Assembly: GCF_900590755.1 (NCBI RefSeq)
Contig: NZ_UUOC01000024.1
Span: 1 to 64,000, forward strand
DNA from: Pseudomonas viridiflava
GTDB taxonomy: Bacteria; Pseudomonadota; Gammaproteobacteria; Pseudomonadales; Pseudomonadaceae
Direction: 5' to 3'
Length of the DNA stretch: 64,000 bases
The translations under genes and the position numbers were made by a program. Shown here one piece after another: positions 8,069-17,480 of the stretch (position 1 is its first letter; each line of letters starts with the position of its first letter). The notes beneath the pieces are model-generated. The model was not told the DNA's origin. It was given only the letters and a program-made list of their open reading frames with translations, and searched no databases.

Positions 8069-9493
8069 ATGGCCGGCAAAACGTTGTACGACAAGCTCTG
8101 GGACTCACACGAAGTAAAGAAGCGTGACGATGGTTCGTCGCTGATTTACATCGACCGTCACATCATCCACGAAGTGACTTCGCCTCAAGCCTTCGAGGGC
8201 CTGCGTCTGGCCAATCGCAAGCCTTGGCGTATCGACGCCAACATCGCGACCCCGGACCACAACGTACCGACAACTCCAGAGCGCAAGGGCGGCATCGAAG
8301 CCATCGCCGATCAGGTGTCGCGTTTGCAGGTTCAGACTCTCGACGACAACTGCGATGAATACGGCATCACCGAATTCAAGATGAACGACGTGCGTCAGGG
8401 CATCGTTCACGTGATCAGCCCTGAGCAGGGCGCAACCTTGCCGGGCATGACCGTGGTCTGCGGCGATTCCCACACCTCGACCCATGGCGCATTCGGCGCA
8501 CTGGCTCACGGCATCGGCACTTCCGAGGTTGAGCACGTGCTCGCCACTCAGTGCCTGGTCGCCAAGAAAATGAAAAACATGCTGGTCTCGGTCGAAGGCA
8601 AATTGCCGGTGGGCGTGACCGCTAAAGACATCGTCCTCGCGGTGATTGGCAAGATTGGCACCGCTGGCGGTAATGGTCACGCGATGGAATTTGCTGGCAG
8701 CGCGATCCGCGATCTGTCGGTTGAAGGCCGCATGACCATCTGCAACATGTCCATCGAGGCGGGCGCTCGCGTCGGTCTGGTGGCAACTGACGAGAAGACC
8801 ATTGCCTACGTGGAAGGCCGTCCTTTCGCACCTAAAGGCGAGCAGTGGAAACTGGCTGTCGAAGCCTGGAAGGACCTGGTGTCCGACGCCGACGCGCACT
8901 TCGATACCGTGGTCGAGCTTGATGCTACCCAGATCAAGCCGCAGGTCAGTTGGGGCACGTCTCCGGAAATGGTCCTTGCCGTTGATCAGAATGTTCCTGA
9001 TCCGGCTCAGGAAATGGATCTGGTCAAGCGTGGCTCCATCGAGCGCGCTCTGAAATACATGGGCCTCAAAGCCAATCAGGCGATTACAGACATTCAGTTG
9101 GATCGGGTGTTTATCGGTTCCTGCACCAATTCGCGCATTGAAGACCTGCGCGCCGCCGCCGAAATCGCCAAAGGTCGCAAGGTGGCGTCGACCATCAAGC
9201 AAGCCATCGTCGTGCCCGGTTCGGGTCTGGTAAAAGCCCAGGCGGAAAGCGAAGGCCTGGACAAGATCTTCCTGGAAGCCGGTTTCGAATGGCGCGAGCC
9301 AGGTTGCTCGATGTGTCTGGCAATGAACCCGGACCGCCTGGAAAGCGGCGAGCATTGCGCGTCGACTTCCAACCGCAATTTCGAAGGTCGTCAAGGCGCC
9401 GGTGGTCGTACGCACCTGGTCAGCCCGGCCATGGCAGCGGCGGCAGCGGTCAATGGCCGTTTCATCGATGTTCGCGAATTGATTCAGCACTAA
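8069..9493 (+). CDS. leuC: 3-isopropylmalate dehydratase, large subunit
   Basis: Large subunit of isopropylmalate isomerase, which converts 2-isopropylmalate to 3-isopropylmalate in leucine synthesis. It is 474 aa, the normal length. The start [16 protein letters not shown] is typical, and [13 protein letters not shown] belongs to the substrate/cluster region. The three ligands of the 4Fe-4S cluster are visible as Cys352 ([11 protein letters not shown]), Cys413 and Cys416 ([10 protein letters not shown]). GAGG stands eight bases before the ATG. leuD follows after 10 nt, so the two subunits are cotranscribed. Confidence 0.98.
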   Translation: MAGKTLYDKLWDSHEVKKRDDGSSLIYIDRHIIHEVTSPQAFEGLRLANRKPWRIDANIATPDHNVPTTPERKGGIEAIADQVSRLQVQTLDDNCDEYGITEFKMNDVRQGIVHVISPEQGATLPGMTVVCGDSHTSTHGAFGALAHGIGTSEVEHVLATQCLVAKKMKNMLVSVEGKLPVGVTAKDIVLAVIGKIGTAGGNGHAMEFAGSAIRDLSVEGRMTICNMSIEAGARVGLVATDEKTIAYVEGRPFAPKGEQWKLAVEAWKDLVSDADAHFDTVVELDATQIKPQVSWGTSPEMVLAVDQNVPDPAQEMDLVKRGSIERALKYMGLKANQAITDIQLDRVFIGSCTNSRIEDLRAAAEIAKGRKVASTIKQAIVVPGSGLVKAQAESEGLDKIFLEAGFEWREPGCSMCLAMNPDRLESGEHCASTSNRNFEGRQGAGGRTHLVSPAMAAAAAVNGRFIDVRELIQH

Positions 9494-9503
9494 GGAGCCC
9501 AAC

Positions 9504-10145
9504 ATGAAAGCCTTTACTCAGCACACCGGCCTTGTGGCTCCTCTGGATCGTGCCAACGTCGATACCGACCAGATCATTCCCAAGCAGTTTCTCAAGTCGA
9601 TCAAGCGCACCGGCTTCGGTCCGAACCTGTTCGACGAATGGCGTTACCTGGATATCGGCCAGCCGTATCAGGACAACTCCAAGCGTCCATTGAACCCGGA
9701 TTTCGTACTCAACGACGCCCGTTATCAGGGCGCCAGCGTGTTGCTGGCCCGGGAAAACTTTGGCTGCGGTTCGAGCCGTGAGCACGCCCCATGGGCGCTG
9801 GAAGAATACGGTTTCTGCGCAATCATCGCGTCCAGTTATGCCGACATCTTCTTCAACAACAGCTTCAAGAACGGCCTTTTGCCGATCATTCTGGCCGAGT
9901 CCGAGGTGGACGAGCTGTTCAAGCAGGTTGAGGCCAACGAGGGTTACCAGTTGACCATCGATCTGGCAGCGCAGACCGTGACTCGCCCTGACGGCAAGGT
10001 CCTGAGTTTTGAAGTCGATGCGTTCCGCAAGCATTGCCTGCTGGAAGGTCTGGACGACATCGGCCTGACCCTCAAGGACGACGTGGCGATTGCCGCGTTC
10101 GAAACCAAACACCGCGCCAGCCAGCCGTGGTTGTTTCGCGGTTGA
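9504..10145 (+). CDS. leuD: 3-isopropylmalate dehydratase, small subunit
   Basis: Small (swivel-domain) subunit partnering LeuC. It is 213 aa, with the expected [17 protein letters not shown] near residue 14 and the loop [15 protein letters not shown] near residue 85 that completes the active site. AAGGAG precedes the ATG and the gene is only 10 nt from leuC. A REP element follows and separates it from the methyltransferase and leuB. Confidence 0.98.
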   Translation: MKAFTQHTGLVAPLDRANVDTDQIIPKQFLKSIKRTGFGPNLFDEWRYLDIGQPYQDNSKRPLNPDFVLNDARYQGASVLLARENFGCGSSREHAPWALEEYGFCAIIASSYADIFFNNSFKNGLLPIILAESEVDELFKQVEANEGYQLTIDLAAQTVTRPDGKVLSFEVDAFRKHCLLEGLDDIGLTLKDDVAIAAFETKHRASQPWLFRG

Positions 10146-10160
10146 GATGACGTCTCCTAT

Positions 10161-10230
10161 GTAGGAGCTGCCGAAGGCTGCGAATCGATTTGCCAGACAG
10201 GACGCTTTCGCAGCCTGCGGCAGCTCCTAC
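10161..10230. repeat. REP-like palindrome, type A, within the leu region
   Basis: Arms GTAGGAGCTGCCGAAGGCTG and its near-complement ending CAGCTCCTAC; one arm carries the CTGCGG variant. It lies between leuD and the methyltransferase, where it could form a strong hairpin in a leuCD readthrough transcript. Confidence 0.88.
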
Positions 10231-10257
10231 AGGTTTTGTGCAATCAGGAAAAATCCC

Positions 10258-11022
10258 ATGACCAACTCCGCCCACACCCAAGTCGTACAACGTCAATTCG
10301 GTGAACAGGCTTCAGCCTATCTGAGCAGTGCCGTGCACGCGCAGGGCACTGAGTTTGCGCTGCTACAGGCCGAAGTGGCGGGGCGCGGCGATGCGCGGTT
10401 GCTGGATCTGGGTTGCGGGGCAGGGCATGTGAGTTTCCATGTCGCCCCGGCCGTGGCTGAAGTGGTAGCGTACGACCTTTCGCAGCAGATGCTCGATGTG
10501 GTCGCGGCTGCCGCGACGGAGCGCGGGCTGAGCAATGTCAGCACCGTGTGTGGCCCGGCAGAGCGTTTGCCGTTCGAGGACGGCGAGTTCGACTTCGTGT
10601 TCAGCCGTTATTCGGCTCACCACTGGAGCGATCTGGGCTTGGCGTTGCGTGAAGTTCGCCGGGTACTGAAGCCGGGCGGTGTGGCAGCGTTCATTGACGT
10701 GATGTCGCCCGGCAGCCCGCTGCTCGATACCTACCTGCAAAGCGTGGAAGTGCTGCGCGACACCAGCCACGTGCGTGACTACTCCGCTGGTGAATGGTTG
10801 CGCCAGGTCAGCGAGGCCGGGTTGTTCACTCGCAGCCACAGCCGCCAGCGTTTGCACCTTGAATACAGTTCGTGGGTGGAACGCATGCGTACCCCGCAAG
10901 CGTTGCGGGTAGCGATTCGCGATTTGCAGCAAGCCATGGGCGCAGAAGTGCACGAGTATTTCGAGATTACCGCTGACGGTTCATTCAGCACCGATGTTCT
11001 GGTGCTGTGGGCTGAACGCTAG
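10258..11022 (+). CDS. Class I SAM-dependent methyltransferase
   Basis: A 254-aa protein of the UbiE/BioC-like Methyltransf_11 type. Motif I is LLDLGCGAGHVSFHV (about residues 46-60), followed by VAYDLSQQML, and by motif II/III regions PFEDGEFDFVFSRYSAHHW and VLKPGGVAAFIDV. The acceptor is not identifiable. It lies between leuD and leuB in the same direction, a placement also found in other Pseudomonas, but nothing in its sequence links it to leucine synthesis. Confidence 0.88.
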   Translation: MTNSAHTQVVQRQFGEQASAYLSSAVHAQGTEFALLQAEVAGRGDARLLDLGCGAGHVSFHVAPAVAEVVAYDLSQQMLDVVAAAATERGLSNVSTVCGPAERLPFEDGEFDFVFSRYSAHHWSDLGLALREVRRVLKPGGVAAFIDVMSPGSPLLDTYLQSVEVLRDTSHVRDYSAGEWLRQVSEAGLFTRSHSRQRLHLEYSSWVERMRTPQALRVAIRDLQQAMGAEVHEYFEITADGSFSTDVLVLWAER

Positions 11023-11082
11023 ATTCCAGATCGGCGCTGAGCAACAGGGCAACAGCGCCTTTACAACAAAATTGAGGATGTT

Positions 11083-12165
11083 ATGAGCAAGCAGATTCTG
11101 ATTCTCCCAGGTGATGGTATTGGGCCGGAAATCATGACCGAAGCGGTCAAGGTTCTGGAATTGGCTAACGAGAAGTATCAACTGGGCTTCGAGCTGAGCC
11201 ACGACGTGATCGGCGGTGCCGCCATCGACAAGCATGGCGTTCCGTTGGCTGACGAAACTCTGGACCGTGCCCGTGCCGCTGACGCCGTATTGCTGGGCGC
11301 TGTAGGCGGCCCGAAGTGGGACGCCATCGAGCGTGACATCCGTCCTGAGCGCGGTCTGCTGAAAATTCGTGCGCAACTGGGCCTGTTCGGCAACCTGCGT
11401 CCGGCCATTCTTTACCCGCAGCTGGCAGACGCTTCGAGCCTCAAGCCGGAAATCGTGGCTGGCCTGGACATTCTGATCGTTCGCGAGCTGACCGGTGGTA
11501 TCTACTTCGGCGCCCCGCGCGGCAGCCAGACCCTGGAAAATGGCGAGCGTCAGGCTTACGACACCCTGCCGTACAGCGAAAGCGAAATCCGCCGCATCGC
11601 CCGTGTCGGTTTCGACATGGCCCGCGTGCGTGACAAAAAGCTCTGCTCGGTGGACAAAGCCAACGTTCTGGCCTCCAGCCAGTTGTGGCGTGAAGTGGTT
11701 GAAGAAGTGGCCAAGGATTATCCGGACGTTGAACTGAGCCACATGTACGTCGACAACGCGGCCATGCAACTGGTCCGCGCGCCGAAGCAATTCGACGTGA
11801 TCGTTACCGACAACATGTTCGGCGACATCCTGTCCGACGAAGCGTCGATGCTCACCGGTTCCATCGGCATGCTGCCGTCGGCCTCGCTGGATGCCAACAA
11901 TAAAGGCATGTACGAGCCGTGCCACGGTTCCGCGCCGGACATCGCTGGCAAGGGCATTGCCAACCCGTTGGCGACGATCCTGTCGGTGTCGATGATGCTG
12001 CGTTACAGCTTCAACCTGACCGACGCTGCTGATGCCATTGAAAAGGCCGTCAGCCTGGTTCTGGATCAAGGTCTACGCACGGGCGACATCTGGTCGGCGG
12101 GCAATGCGAAAGTCGGTACGCAGGAAATGGGTGACGCAGTAGTCGCCGCGCTGCGCAATCTGTAA
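11083..12165 (+). CDS. leuB: 3-isopropylmalate dehydrogenase
   Basis: NAD-dependent oxidative decarboxylase making 2-ketoisocaproate, the third step of leucine synthesis. It is 360 aa, normal length. The nucleotide/substrate start [10 protein letters not shown] is at residues 6-15. [13 protein letters not shown] and [10 protein letters not shown] lie in the substrate region, [17 protein letters not shown] holds the metal-binding Asp residues, and [18 protein letters not shown] is the cofactor loop. GAGGATGTT precedes the ATG. It is followed by a terminator-like hairpin and then asd. Confidence 0.98.
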   Translation: MSKQILILPGDGIGPEIMTEAVKVLELANEKYQLGFELSHDVIGGAAIDKHGVPLADETLDRARAADAVLLGAVGGPKWDAIERDIRPERGLLKIRAQLGLFGNLRPAILYPQLADASSLKPEIVAGLDILIVRELTGGIYFGAPRGSQTLENGERQAYDTLPYSESEIRRIARVGFDMARVRDKKLCSVDKANVLASSQLWREVVEEVAKDYPDVELSHMYVDNAAMQLVRAPKQFDVIVTDNMFGDILSDEASMLTGSIGMLPSASLDANNKGMYEPCHGSAPDIAGKGIANPLATILSVSMMLRYSFNLTDAADAIEKAVSLVLDQGLRTGDIWSAGNAKVGTQEMGDAVVAALRNL

Positions 12166-12171
12166 TATCTC

Positions 12172-12214
12172 GGGCCCGTTCCGTCGACCTTCGTCAGGAA
12201 CGGCCCACTTTTTA
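12172..12214 (+). terminator. Hairpin between leuB and asd
   Basis: GGGCC-C-GTTCC pairs with GGAAC-GGCCC across a 14-nt loop, with a bulge, and is followed by ACTTTTTAAA. It would end or attenuate leu transcription before asd. Confidence 0.65.
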
Positions 12215-12231
12215 AACAAGGTGTAGTTGCG

Positions 12232-13344
12232 ATGAAACGTGTAGGTCTGATCGGTTGGCGTGGAATGGTCGGTTCCGTGCTCATGCAGCGGATGCTGGAA
12301 GAGCAGGATTTTGATCTGATCGAGCCGGTGTTTTTCACCACCTCCAATGTCGGTGGCCAAGGCCCCGCCGTGGGCAAGGATGTGGCTGCGCTCAAGGATG
12401 CCTACAGCATCGACGAGCTGAAAACCCTCGACGTGATTCTGACCTGCCAAGGTGGCGACTACACCAATGAGGTGTTCCCGAAGCTGCGCGAAGCCGGTTG
12501 GCAGGGTTACTGGATCGATGCCGCTTCAAGCCTGCGCATGCAGGATGACGCGGTCATCGTTCTGGACCCGGTGAACCGCAAGGTTATCGACCAACAGCTG
12601 GATGCGGGCACCAAGAATTATATTGGCGGCAACTGCACCGTCAGCCTGATGCTGATGGGCCTGGGTGGTCTGTTCGAAGCCGGGTTGGTGGAGTGGATGA
12701 ACGCCATGACTTATCAGGCGGCTTCCGGTGCCGGCGCGCAGAACATGCGTGAGCTGATCAAGCAGATGGGCGCGACCCACGCGGCAGTGGCTGACGAGTT
12801 GGCCAACCCTGCCAGCGCGATTCTGGACATCGACCGCAAGGTCGCCGAAGCCATGCGCAGCGATGCTTTCCCAACGGAAAACTTCGGCGTGCCATTGGCT
12901 GGCAGCCTGATCCCGTGGATCGACAAGGAATTGCCGAACGGCCAGAGCCGCGAAGAGTGGAAAGGCCAGGCCGAGACCAACAAAATCCTCGGTCGCTTTA
13001 AGAGCCCGATCCCGGTGGATGGCATTTGCGTGCGTATCGGTTCGATGCGTTGCCACAGCCAGGCGCTGACCATCAAGCTCAACAAGGACGTGCCAATCGC
13101 CGATATCGAAGCGATCATCAGCCAGCACAATCCTTGGGTCAAGCTGGTGCCAAATCACCGCGAAGCCAGCATTCAGGAGCTGAGCCCAACCGCAGTAACC
13201 GGCACCATGAGCATTCCGGTGGGCCGTCTGCGCAAGCTGAACATGGGTTCGCAATACCTGGGCGCTTTCACCGTGGGTGACCAGTTGCTGTGGGGCGCGG
13301 CCGAGCCGTTGCGCCGCATGCTGCGGATCCTGCTGGAGCGTTGA
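12232..13344 (+). CDS. asd: Aspartate-semialdehyde dehydrogenase
   Basis: Reduces aspartyl phosphate to aspartate semialdehyde, the branch-point step to lysine/diaminopimelate, methionine and threonine. It is 370 aa, as in Gram-negative Asd. The NADP-binding start [13 protein letters not shown] is at residues 4-16, the catalytic Cys is residue 135 ([10 protein letters not shown]), and later active-site elements include [21 protein letters not shown] precedes the ATG by about ten bases. A strong terminator follows. Confidence 0.98.
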   Translation: MKRVGLIGWRGMVGSVLMQRMLEEQDFDLIEPVFFTTSNVGGQGPAVGKDVAALKDAYSIDELKTLDVILTCQGGDYTNEVFPKLREAGWQGYWIDAASSLRMQDDAVIVLDPVNRKVIDQQLDAGTKNYIGGNCTVSLMLMGLGGLFEAGLVEWMNAMTYQAASGAGAQNMRELIKQMGATHAAVADELANPASAILDIDRKVAEAMRSDAFPTENFGVPLAGSLIPWIDKELPNGQSREEWKGQAETNKILGRFKSPIPVDGICVRIGSMRCHSQALTIKLNKDVPIADIEAIISQHNPWVKLVPNHREASIQELSPTAVTGTMSIPVGRLRKLNMGSQYLGAFTVGDQLLWGAAEPLRRMLRILLER

Positions 13345-13360
13345 TAGGCGACACCAAAAC

Positions 13361-13391
13361 AAAAAAACGCCCCTCATGAGGGGCGTTTTTT
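13361..13391. terminator. Bidirectional terminator between asd and the RidA gene
   Basis: AAAAAACGCCCCTC and GAGGGGCGTTTTTT form a near-perfect hairpin with A and T runs on both sides, suited to end both the asd transcript and the convergent RidA transcript. Confidence 0.92.
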
Positions 13392-13406
13392 ATGGGCGAG
13401 GCTTTT

Positions 13407-13808
13407 TCAGATTTGGCGAGGGAGGCGGGCAATGGCCTCGATCTCGACGAGATAGCCATGGTGAAGCTCGGGCACGGGAACCACCGCGCGGGCTGGGCGA
13501 TGGGCGCCTAACGCCTCGGCATACGACTTGTCGAAGGCGGGCCAGTGCTTGATGCCCACCACGTAGACAGTGACCTTCACCAGATCGCAGGTCTCTGCAC
13601 CCGCGTCTTTGAGGATGGCCAGCAGGTTGCTCAAGGCAATGCTGGCCTGCACCTCGAAAGGCTGGTCAGCGCTATGGGTACCGTCAGCGCGAACCGGCAA
13701 TTGCCCGGATATATAGAGCGTGTCCTGATAGCGGACAGCTTGGGCGTAATGCCCTCCGGGCGGCGCTGCGTTTGTGGTGTGAACAGCAACAATCGGATCA
13801 CCAGCCAT
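13407..13808 (-). CDS. RidA family protein (reactive enamine/imine deaminase type)
   Basis: A 133-aa trimeric-fold protein of the YjgF/RidA family. The start MAGDPIVAVHTTNAAPPGGHYAQAV, the YISGQLPVRADG strand and the C-terminal RAVVPVPELHHGYLVEIEAIA fit. The Arg of RPARAVVPV is the usual substrate carboxylate ligand. The frame is open upstream to 13937, but that part overlaps the preceding gene, and the ATG at 13808 lies within its last codons. This 11-bp overlap indicates translational coupling to the DSD1-type enzyme. RidA proteins deaminate 2-aminoacrylate-like products of PLP enzymes, which suits that partner. Confidence 0.88.
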   Translation of the reverse strand: MAGDPIVAVHTTNAAPPGGHYAQAVRYQDTLYISGQLPVRADGTHSADQPFEVQASIALSNLLAILKDAGAETCDLVKVTVYVVGIKHWPAFDKSYAEALGAHRPARAVVPVPELHHGYLVEIEAIARLPRQI

Positions 13809-14976
13809 ACAAACGACTCCATTGCTCGATAGCGCCAGTGCTGTCCACAGCCTGGTAATAAGGGAATTGCGCCCCCGTGGCGCAGGCGTGATTGGGAATA
13901 ACCCGTAAGCGGCTGCCGATGGGGAAGCGAGCCTCAAGTTCAGCTCCGTCGATACCCTGAACGGTCACGATGCCATGCTCCTGATTGGCGCTTTGCAGCA
14001 ATGCGCCTTCGATCCATCGGCCGCCCAGCGTGCAGACCTGGCCGTAGCCATAGTCCTGCTGTTGACGTTGCGTGCCACGGTCGCGGCTCATGGCCATCCA
14101 TCCGGAATCGGTGATGACCCAGCCTTTGTCCAGTTGGTGACCGATGACAGTAGTCACCACACTCAGCGCCAGTTCGTTGCGCTGGCAGACACCGACGTTG
14201 TGCATGACCAGATCGAAAAGCACATAGACCCCGGCGCGGACTTCGGTGACGCCCTCAAGGTCAAGCGCCGACAGTGCCGTGGGCGTGGAGCCGATGCTGA
14301 CCTCGGGGCAGGGGATACCCGATGCGCGAATCCGCTGGGCGGCACTGACACATTCATGGCGCTCCTGTTCGGCCAGCCGTTGCAGCGCCTCTTCGTTATC
14401 GAGTTCATAGCTGGAGCCTGCGTGGGTCAATACGCCTTTGAGGTTCATCCCGCCCTCATGCAGCGTTTGTGCAACGTCCAATAGCGTCTGCCCATCGCTG
14501 TTGAGGCCGGAGCGATGGCCGTCGCAGTCCACCTCGATCCAGACATCGAACCGCGTGTGATGCTCACGCCCGAATGCGACGATGGCCCCCGCGCCCTGGA
14601 GGCTGTCAGTGATGATGCTCAGGTTGCATCCTCGCAGTTTCAGCTCATGGGCCTGGGGCAGTTTCCCGGGGGCCATGGACACCGCGTACAAAATGTCATC
14701 AATGCCTTCAGCGAAGCAGTACTGAGCTTCCTTGAGGGTTGAAACCGTGACGCCGCAAGCCCCTGCGGCTATCTGCGCAGCGATCACCGGCAGGCATTTG
14801 GTGGTTTTGATATGGGGGCGAAGACGGACGCCAAAGCTGTCCATTCGCTGCTGCATACGGTCGATATTCGCCTGCATTCGTGGGATGTCGATGACGGCGG
14901 TGGGTGTTTCCAGCACAGAGAGCGGGGAGGTCATTTGCAGTACCTGGTTGACGGCTGACGTCGGTACTCTACTCAT
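13798..14976 (-). CDS. DSD1-type PLP enzyme (D-threonine aldolase / D-serine dehydratase-like)
   Basis: A 392-aa fold-type III PLP enzyme. The N-terminal alanine-racemase-like barrel carries the PLP lysine in RPHIKTTKC (about residue 57), and the C-terminal domain has IPNHACATGAQF, where His and Cys are the zinc ligands of D-serine dehydratases and D-threonine aldolases. The specific D-amino acid is not determinable. An alternative ATG at 14934 (MTSPLSVLETP) matches the family start and may be the true one. It forms a coupled operon with the RidA gene and faces a divergent LysR gene across about 55 bp, which probably regulates it. Confidence 0.87.
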   Translation of the reverse strand: MSRVPTSAVNQVLQMTSPLSVLETPTAVIDIPRMQANIDRMQQRMDSFGVRLRPHIKTTKCLPVIAAQIAAGACGVTVSTLKEAQYCFAEGIDDILYAVSMAPGKLPQAHELKLRGCNLSIITDSLQGAGAIVAFGREHHTRFDVWIEVDCDGHRSGLNSDGQTLLDVAQTLHEGGMNLKGVLTHAGSSYELDNEEALQRLAEQERHECVSAAQRIRASGIPCPEVSIGSTPTALSALDLEGVTEVRAGVYVLFDLVMHNVGVCQRNELALSVVTTVIGHQLDKGWVITDSGWMAMSRDRGTQRQQQDYGYGQVCTLGGRWIEGALLQSANQEHGIVTVQGIDGAELEARFPIGSRLRVIPNHACATGAQFPYYQAVDSTGAIEQWSRLYGW

Positions 14977-15029
14977 CCAGGGTAAAGCCGTGGTTCAATG
15001 TCGCGTCATCAATCATTAAGAAAAATTGA

Positions 15030-15914
15030 ATGATCTCCATCGAGGATTTACGCCTGGCGGTAACCCTGGCCCATTCGGAATCTCTGAGTGCGGCAGCGCG
15101 AAGGTTAAATGTCTCCCCGCCAGCGTTATCGATGCGTCTGCGTAAACTGGAAGCAACACTGGGCGCGAAGTTGGCCAGCCGCGACGCCAGACGACTCAGC
15201 CTTACAGCTGAAGGCGAGCGTTTTGCCGCAGAGTCAGCCACATTGCTGCAGCAACTTGAAGCGCTGCCGGAGTCGTTCAGGAGCGCGGATGAACAGTTGA
15301 CCGGCACGTTGCGGCTGGCTGCACCCTTTGGTTTCGGACGCCAGCGGATCGCGCCGTTGCTGTCGAGATTTGCCCGCTTGCATCCGCAGTTGCGGGTTCA
15401 TCTGGACTTGCGTGAAACCCCTTGGCCCGATCGTCATGACAGCGACGCGGTGATCCACATCGGGCGCATCAGCGACAGCTCCTGGGTGGCCCGCACCCTG
15501 GCGAGCAATGAGCGATGGTTATGTGCCAGCCCTCAATACCTCGCGACATTCGGCACGCCGCGGACGCCGGAGGAACTGCTCGGCCATCGCTGCCTGTGCA
15601 TTCGCGAGAATGAAGAGGACGTAACCCTCTGGCATGTGCGCAAGCGTTCCGTACGCCGGGTGTTGCGCATCGAGCCCGCGATGTTGAGCAACGACGGAAG
15701 CGTCGCTCGCAAGTGGGCAGAGCAGGGGCAGGGCTTGGTGCTTCGTTCTGAATGGGACGTCAATGAATCAGTCAAGGCGGGTGGACTGGTCAGGGTTCTG
15801 GCAGATTGGTCATTCGACAGCGCACCCATTTCGCTCCTTATCCCGTCGCGCAAACACCAGAGCGTGCGAATCCGAACCCTGGCGGATTTCCTGATCGAAG
15901 CATTCAAATCCTAG
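15030..15914 (+). CDS. LysR family regulator, divergent from the DSD1-type enzyme
   Basis: A 294-aa regulator. The winged helix is residues 1-60 (MISIEDLRLAVTLAHSESLS, then VSPPALSMRLRKLE), followed by a periplasmic-binding-like effector domain. The short gap to the divergent PLP enzyme gene suggests local control of D-amino acid use. Its 3' end overlaps the convergent acyltransferase gene by 11 bp, so no terminator lies between them. Confidence 0.9.
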   Translation: MISIEDLRLAVTLAHSESLSAAARRLNVSPPALSMRLRKLEATLGAKLASRDARRLSLTAEGERFAAESATLLQQLEALPESFRSADEQLTGTLRLAAPFGFGRQRIAPLLSRFARLHPQLRVHLDLRETPWPDRHDSDAVIHIGRISDSSWVARTLASNERWLCASPQYLATFGTPRTPEELLGHRCLCIRENEEDVTLWHVRKRSVRRVLRIEPAMLSNDGSVARKWAEQGQGLVLRSEWDVNESVKAGGLVRVLADWSFDSAPISLLIPSRKHQSVRIRTLADFLIEAFKS

Positions 15915-17064
15915 ACTCGGTGCCTCTGGTTTCACCCTTGTCGGCCACCTTGCGGCCCCACAGTTTGCCCAGTTCGATCCCCGGCAATTCGATGTAGCGG
16001 TGAGTCAGCATCGACAGCAGCAGTACCAGCACCACCGAAACAGCCATCACCAGATTATTCATCAGTATCGACCCGGTATTGATGTAGCGAATCACCACGT
16101 CAGGTATCTCGCCGGGCACATCGATCAACAGCGGCAGGCCGGTGACTTTCGCCAGCGCCATCAAGACCATCGAAACCATGAACAGGACGATGGTGTGGGT
16201 CATGTAGATCGAAAACGACAGCACCCCGGCCCACTTGAAGAAGGCGGTGCGCAGCAGCGTCGACAGCCACCCAGCCTCGAAGGCAAAGAGGCCGATGATC
16301 ACGCAGAACAACAGGCTCAGGGAAATGTTCTGGGACGGCTCGCTGTAGGTGACGGCCAGATACACGGTCATCAGCCCCAGCGCTTCGAGCAGTGTGGCCC
16401 AGCGGGTGGGCATATGAAGATCCTTGAATCGGTCGTAAAGCCGATACGTCATGATCCCGCTGAAGAAGCAGCCCAGCCCGATCAAGGCGCCTTCGCTGAA
16501 CAGGCCGCTGTTGAAATACAGCGCGAGAAAGGCCAGCACCGCGATCCCGGCAAAGATTTGCCGAGACGGGCCAGGCAATCCTGCCGCGATCAGGGCAAAT
16601 ATCAGGTACAGGTAAAACTCGACGCTGATGCTCCACGACGGGAAGTTGAACGACATCTGATTGAAGCCCGACCACCAGGACTGCAACAGCAGCAAGTTAG
16701 GCAGTATTTCGCCCGGAGCCTTTGCCCCGGTAAAACTCGCCACAGTAAAGCTCATGCCCCGTTGCTCGATCACCAGCTTCAGGCATTCGAACAACAGAGC
16801 GACTATCAGCGTCGCCAGGTGCAGCGGATACAGGCGGCAAATCCGTGCGATGACGAAGCGCTTGAACTGCGCGCCTGTGCCCAGCCGATCGGCATAGATG
16901 TGGTACAGCACGAAGCCGCTGAGCACGAAGAAAAAATTCACCAGGTAATTGGCGTGTCTGAAAAACGCCAGTTCGGTAAAGCTCTGCACGGCATGGGAGT
17001 GATGCACGATCACCGCCAGGGCGCACAGCCCGCGAAAGCTGTCGAGCACGAGAAATCGCTTCAT
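15904..17064 (-). CDS. Membrane acyltransferase (Acyl_transf_3 family)
   Basis: A 386-aa integral membrane protein with about ten hydrophobic segments. The N-terminus MKRFLVLDSFRGLCALAVIVHH carries the family's SxRG and His features, and FNFPSWSISVEFYLYL is the second conserved region. The frame is open to 17244, but the upstream part is only a translated REP element. The ATG at 17064 has AAGGA ten bases upstream, so I start there. Members O-acylate sugars of exopolysaccharides or lipopolysaccharides or related targets. No glycan genes are nearby, so the target is unknown. It overlaps the convergent LysR gene at its 3' end. Confidence 0.88.
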   Translation of the reverse strand: MKRFLVLDSFRGLCALAVIVHHSHAVQSFTELAFFRHANYLVNFFFVLSGFVLYHIYADRLGTGAQFKRFVIARICRLYPLHLATLIVALLFECLKLVIEQRGMSFTVASFTGAKAPGEILPNLLLLQSWWSGFNQMSFNFPSWSISVEFYLYLIFALIAAGLPGPSRQIFAGIAVLAFLALYFNSGLFSEGALIGLGCFFSGIMTYRLYDRFKDLHMPTRWATLLEALGLMTVYLAVTYSEPSQNISLSLLFCVIIGLFAFEAGWLSTLLRTAFFKWAGVLSFSIYMTHTIVLFMVSMVLMALAKVTGLPLLIDVPGEIPDVVIRYINTGSILMNNLVMAVSVVLVLLLSMLTHRYIELPGIELGKLWGRKVADKGETRGTESRI

Positions 17065-17140
17065 GGCACTTGGGTCCTTGAACGTGTGATGAGGCTGGAG
17101 GGCAGGTGGGGTCAGTCGGATGTCAGGAGCGGCGGCTATC

Positions 17141-17232
17141 TGTGGGACCGGCTTTAGCCGGGAAGGCGGCATTTCTATCGACGCATATGCAGTGGATGTG
17201 CAGGCGTCTTCCCGGCTAAAGCCGGTCCCACA
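17141..17232. repeat. REP-like palindrome, type B
   Basis: Arms TGTGGGACCGGCTTTAGCCG and its complement ending GGTCCCACA enclose a variable centre of about 45 bp. The same family occurs at 53085-53171. It lies in the 415-bp gap between the acyltransferase gene and dgoK. Confidence 0.9.
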
Positions 17233-17381
17233 AGGGACGTGCATTGCTGGGAGACATTGAGTCTGGTCGAAAATCTCTTAGGCACGTTACCACCACGGCA
17301 AAAAACGCCGAGGCAGGTAGAAGAAACGGGAGGGCTTGCAGTATGCGACAGGTATTTGAATAAATGCCAGTCCGATTTATG

Positions 17382-17470
17382 TCCCTATATATGGGATGCA
17401 AAATTACATATTGAGATTTATCAATTGTTGGGCTTATAGTCCGCCTCGCACTCACTGCTCAAAAAATAAT
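17382..17470 (+). promoter_or_regulatory. Candidate control region of the dgo cluster
   Basis: The A/T-rich stretch before dgoK contains TCCCTATATATGGGA (17382-17396), a short inverted repeat TCCC-N7-GGGA that could bind the IclR regulator. An AAAAAATAAT run (17461-17470) abuts the AGGTG ribosome site and matches the AAnAAnAA pattern used by Hfq/Crc for catabolite repression in Pseudomonas. Both are pattern matches only. No clear -35/-10 pair could be fixed. Confidence 0.4.
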
Positions 17471-17480
17471 AGGTGAAGCG

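Noticed and set aside
15904..17244. Long version of the acyltransferase starting at 17244
   Set aside because: The extra 60 residues translate a REP palindrome; the ATG at 17064 has its own ribosome site and a family-like N-terminus.
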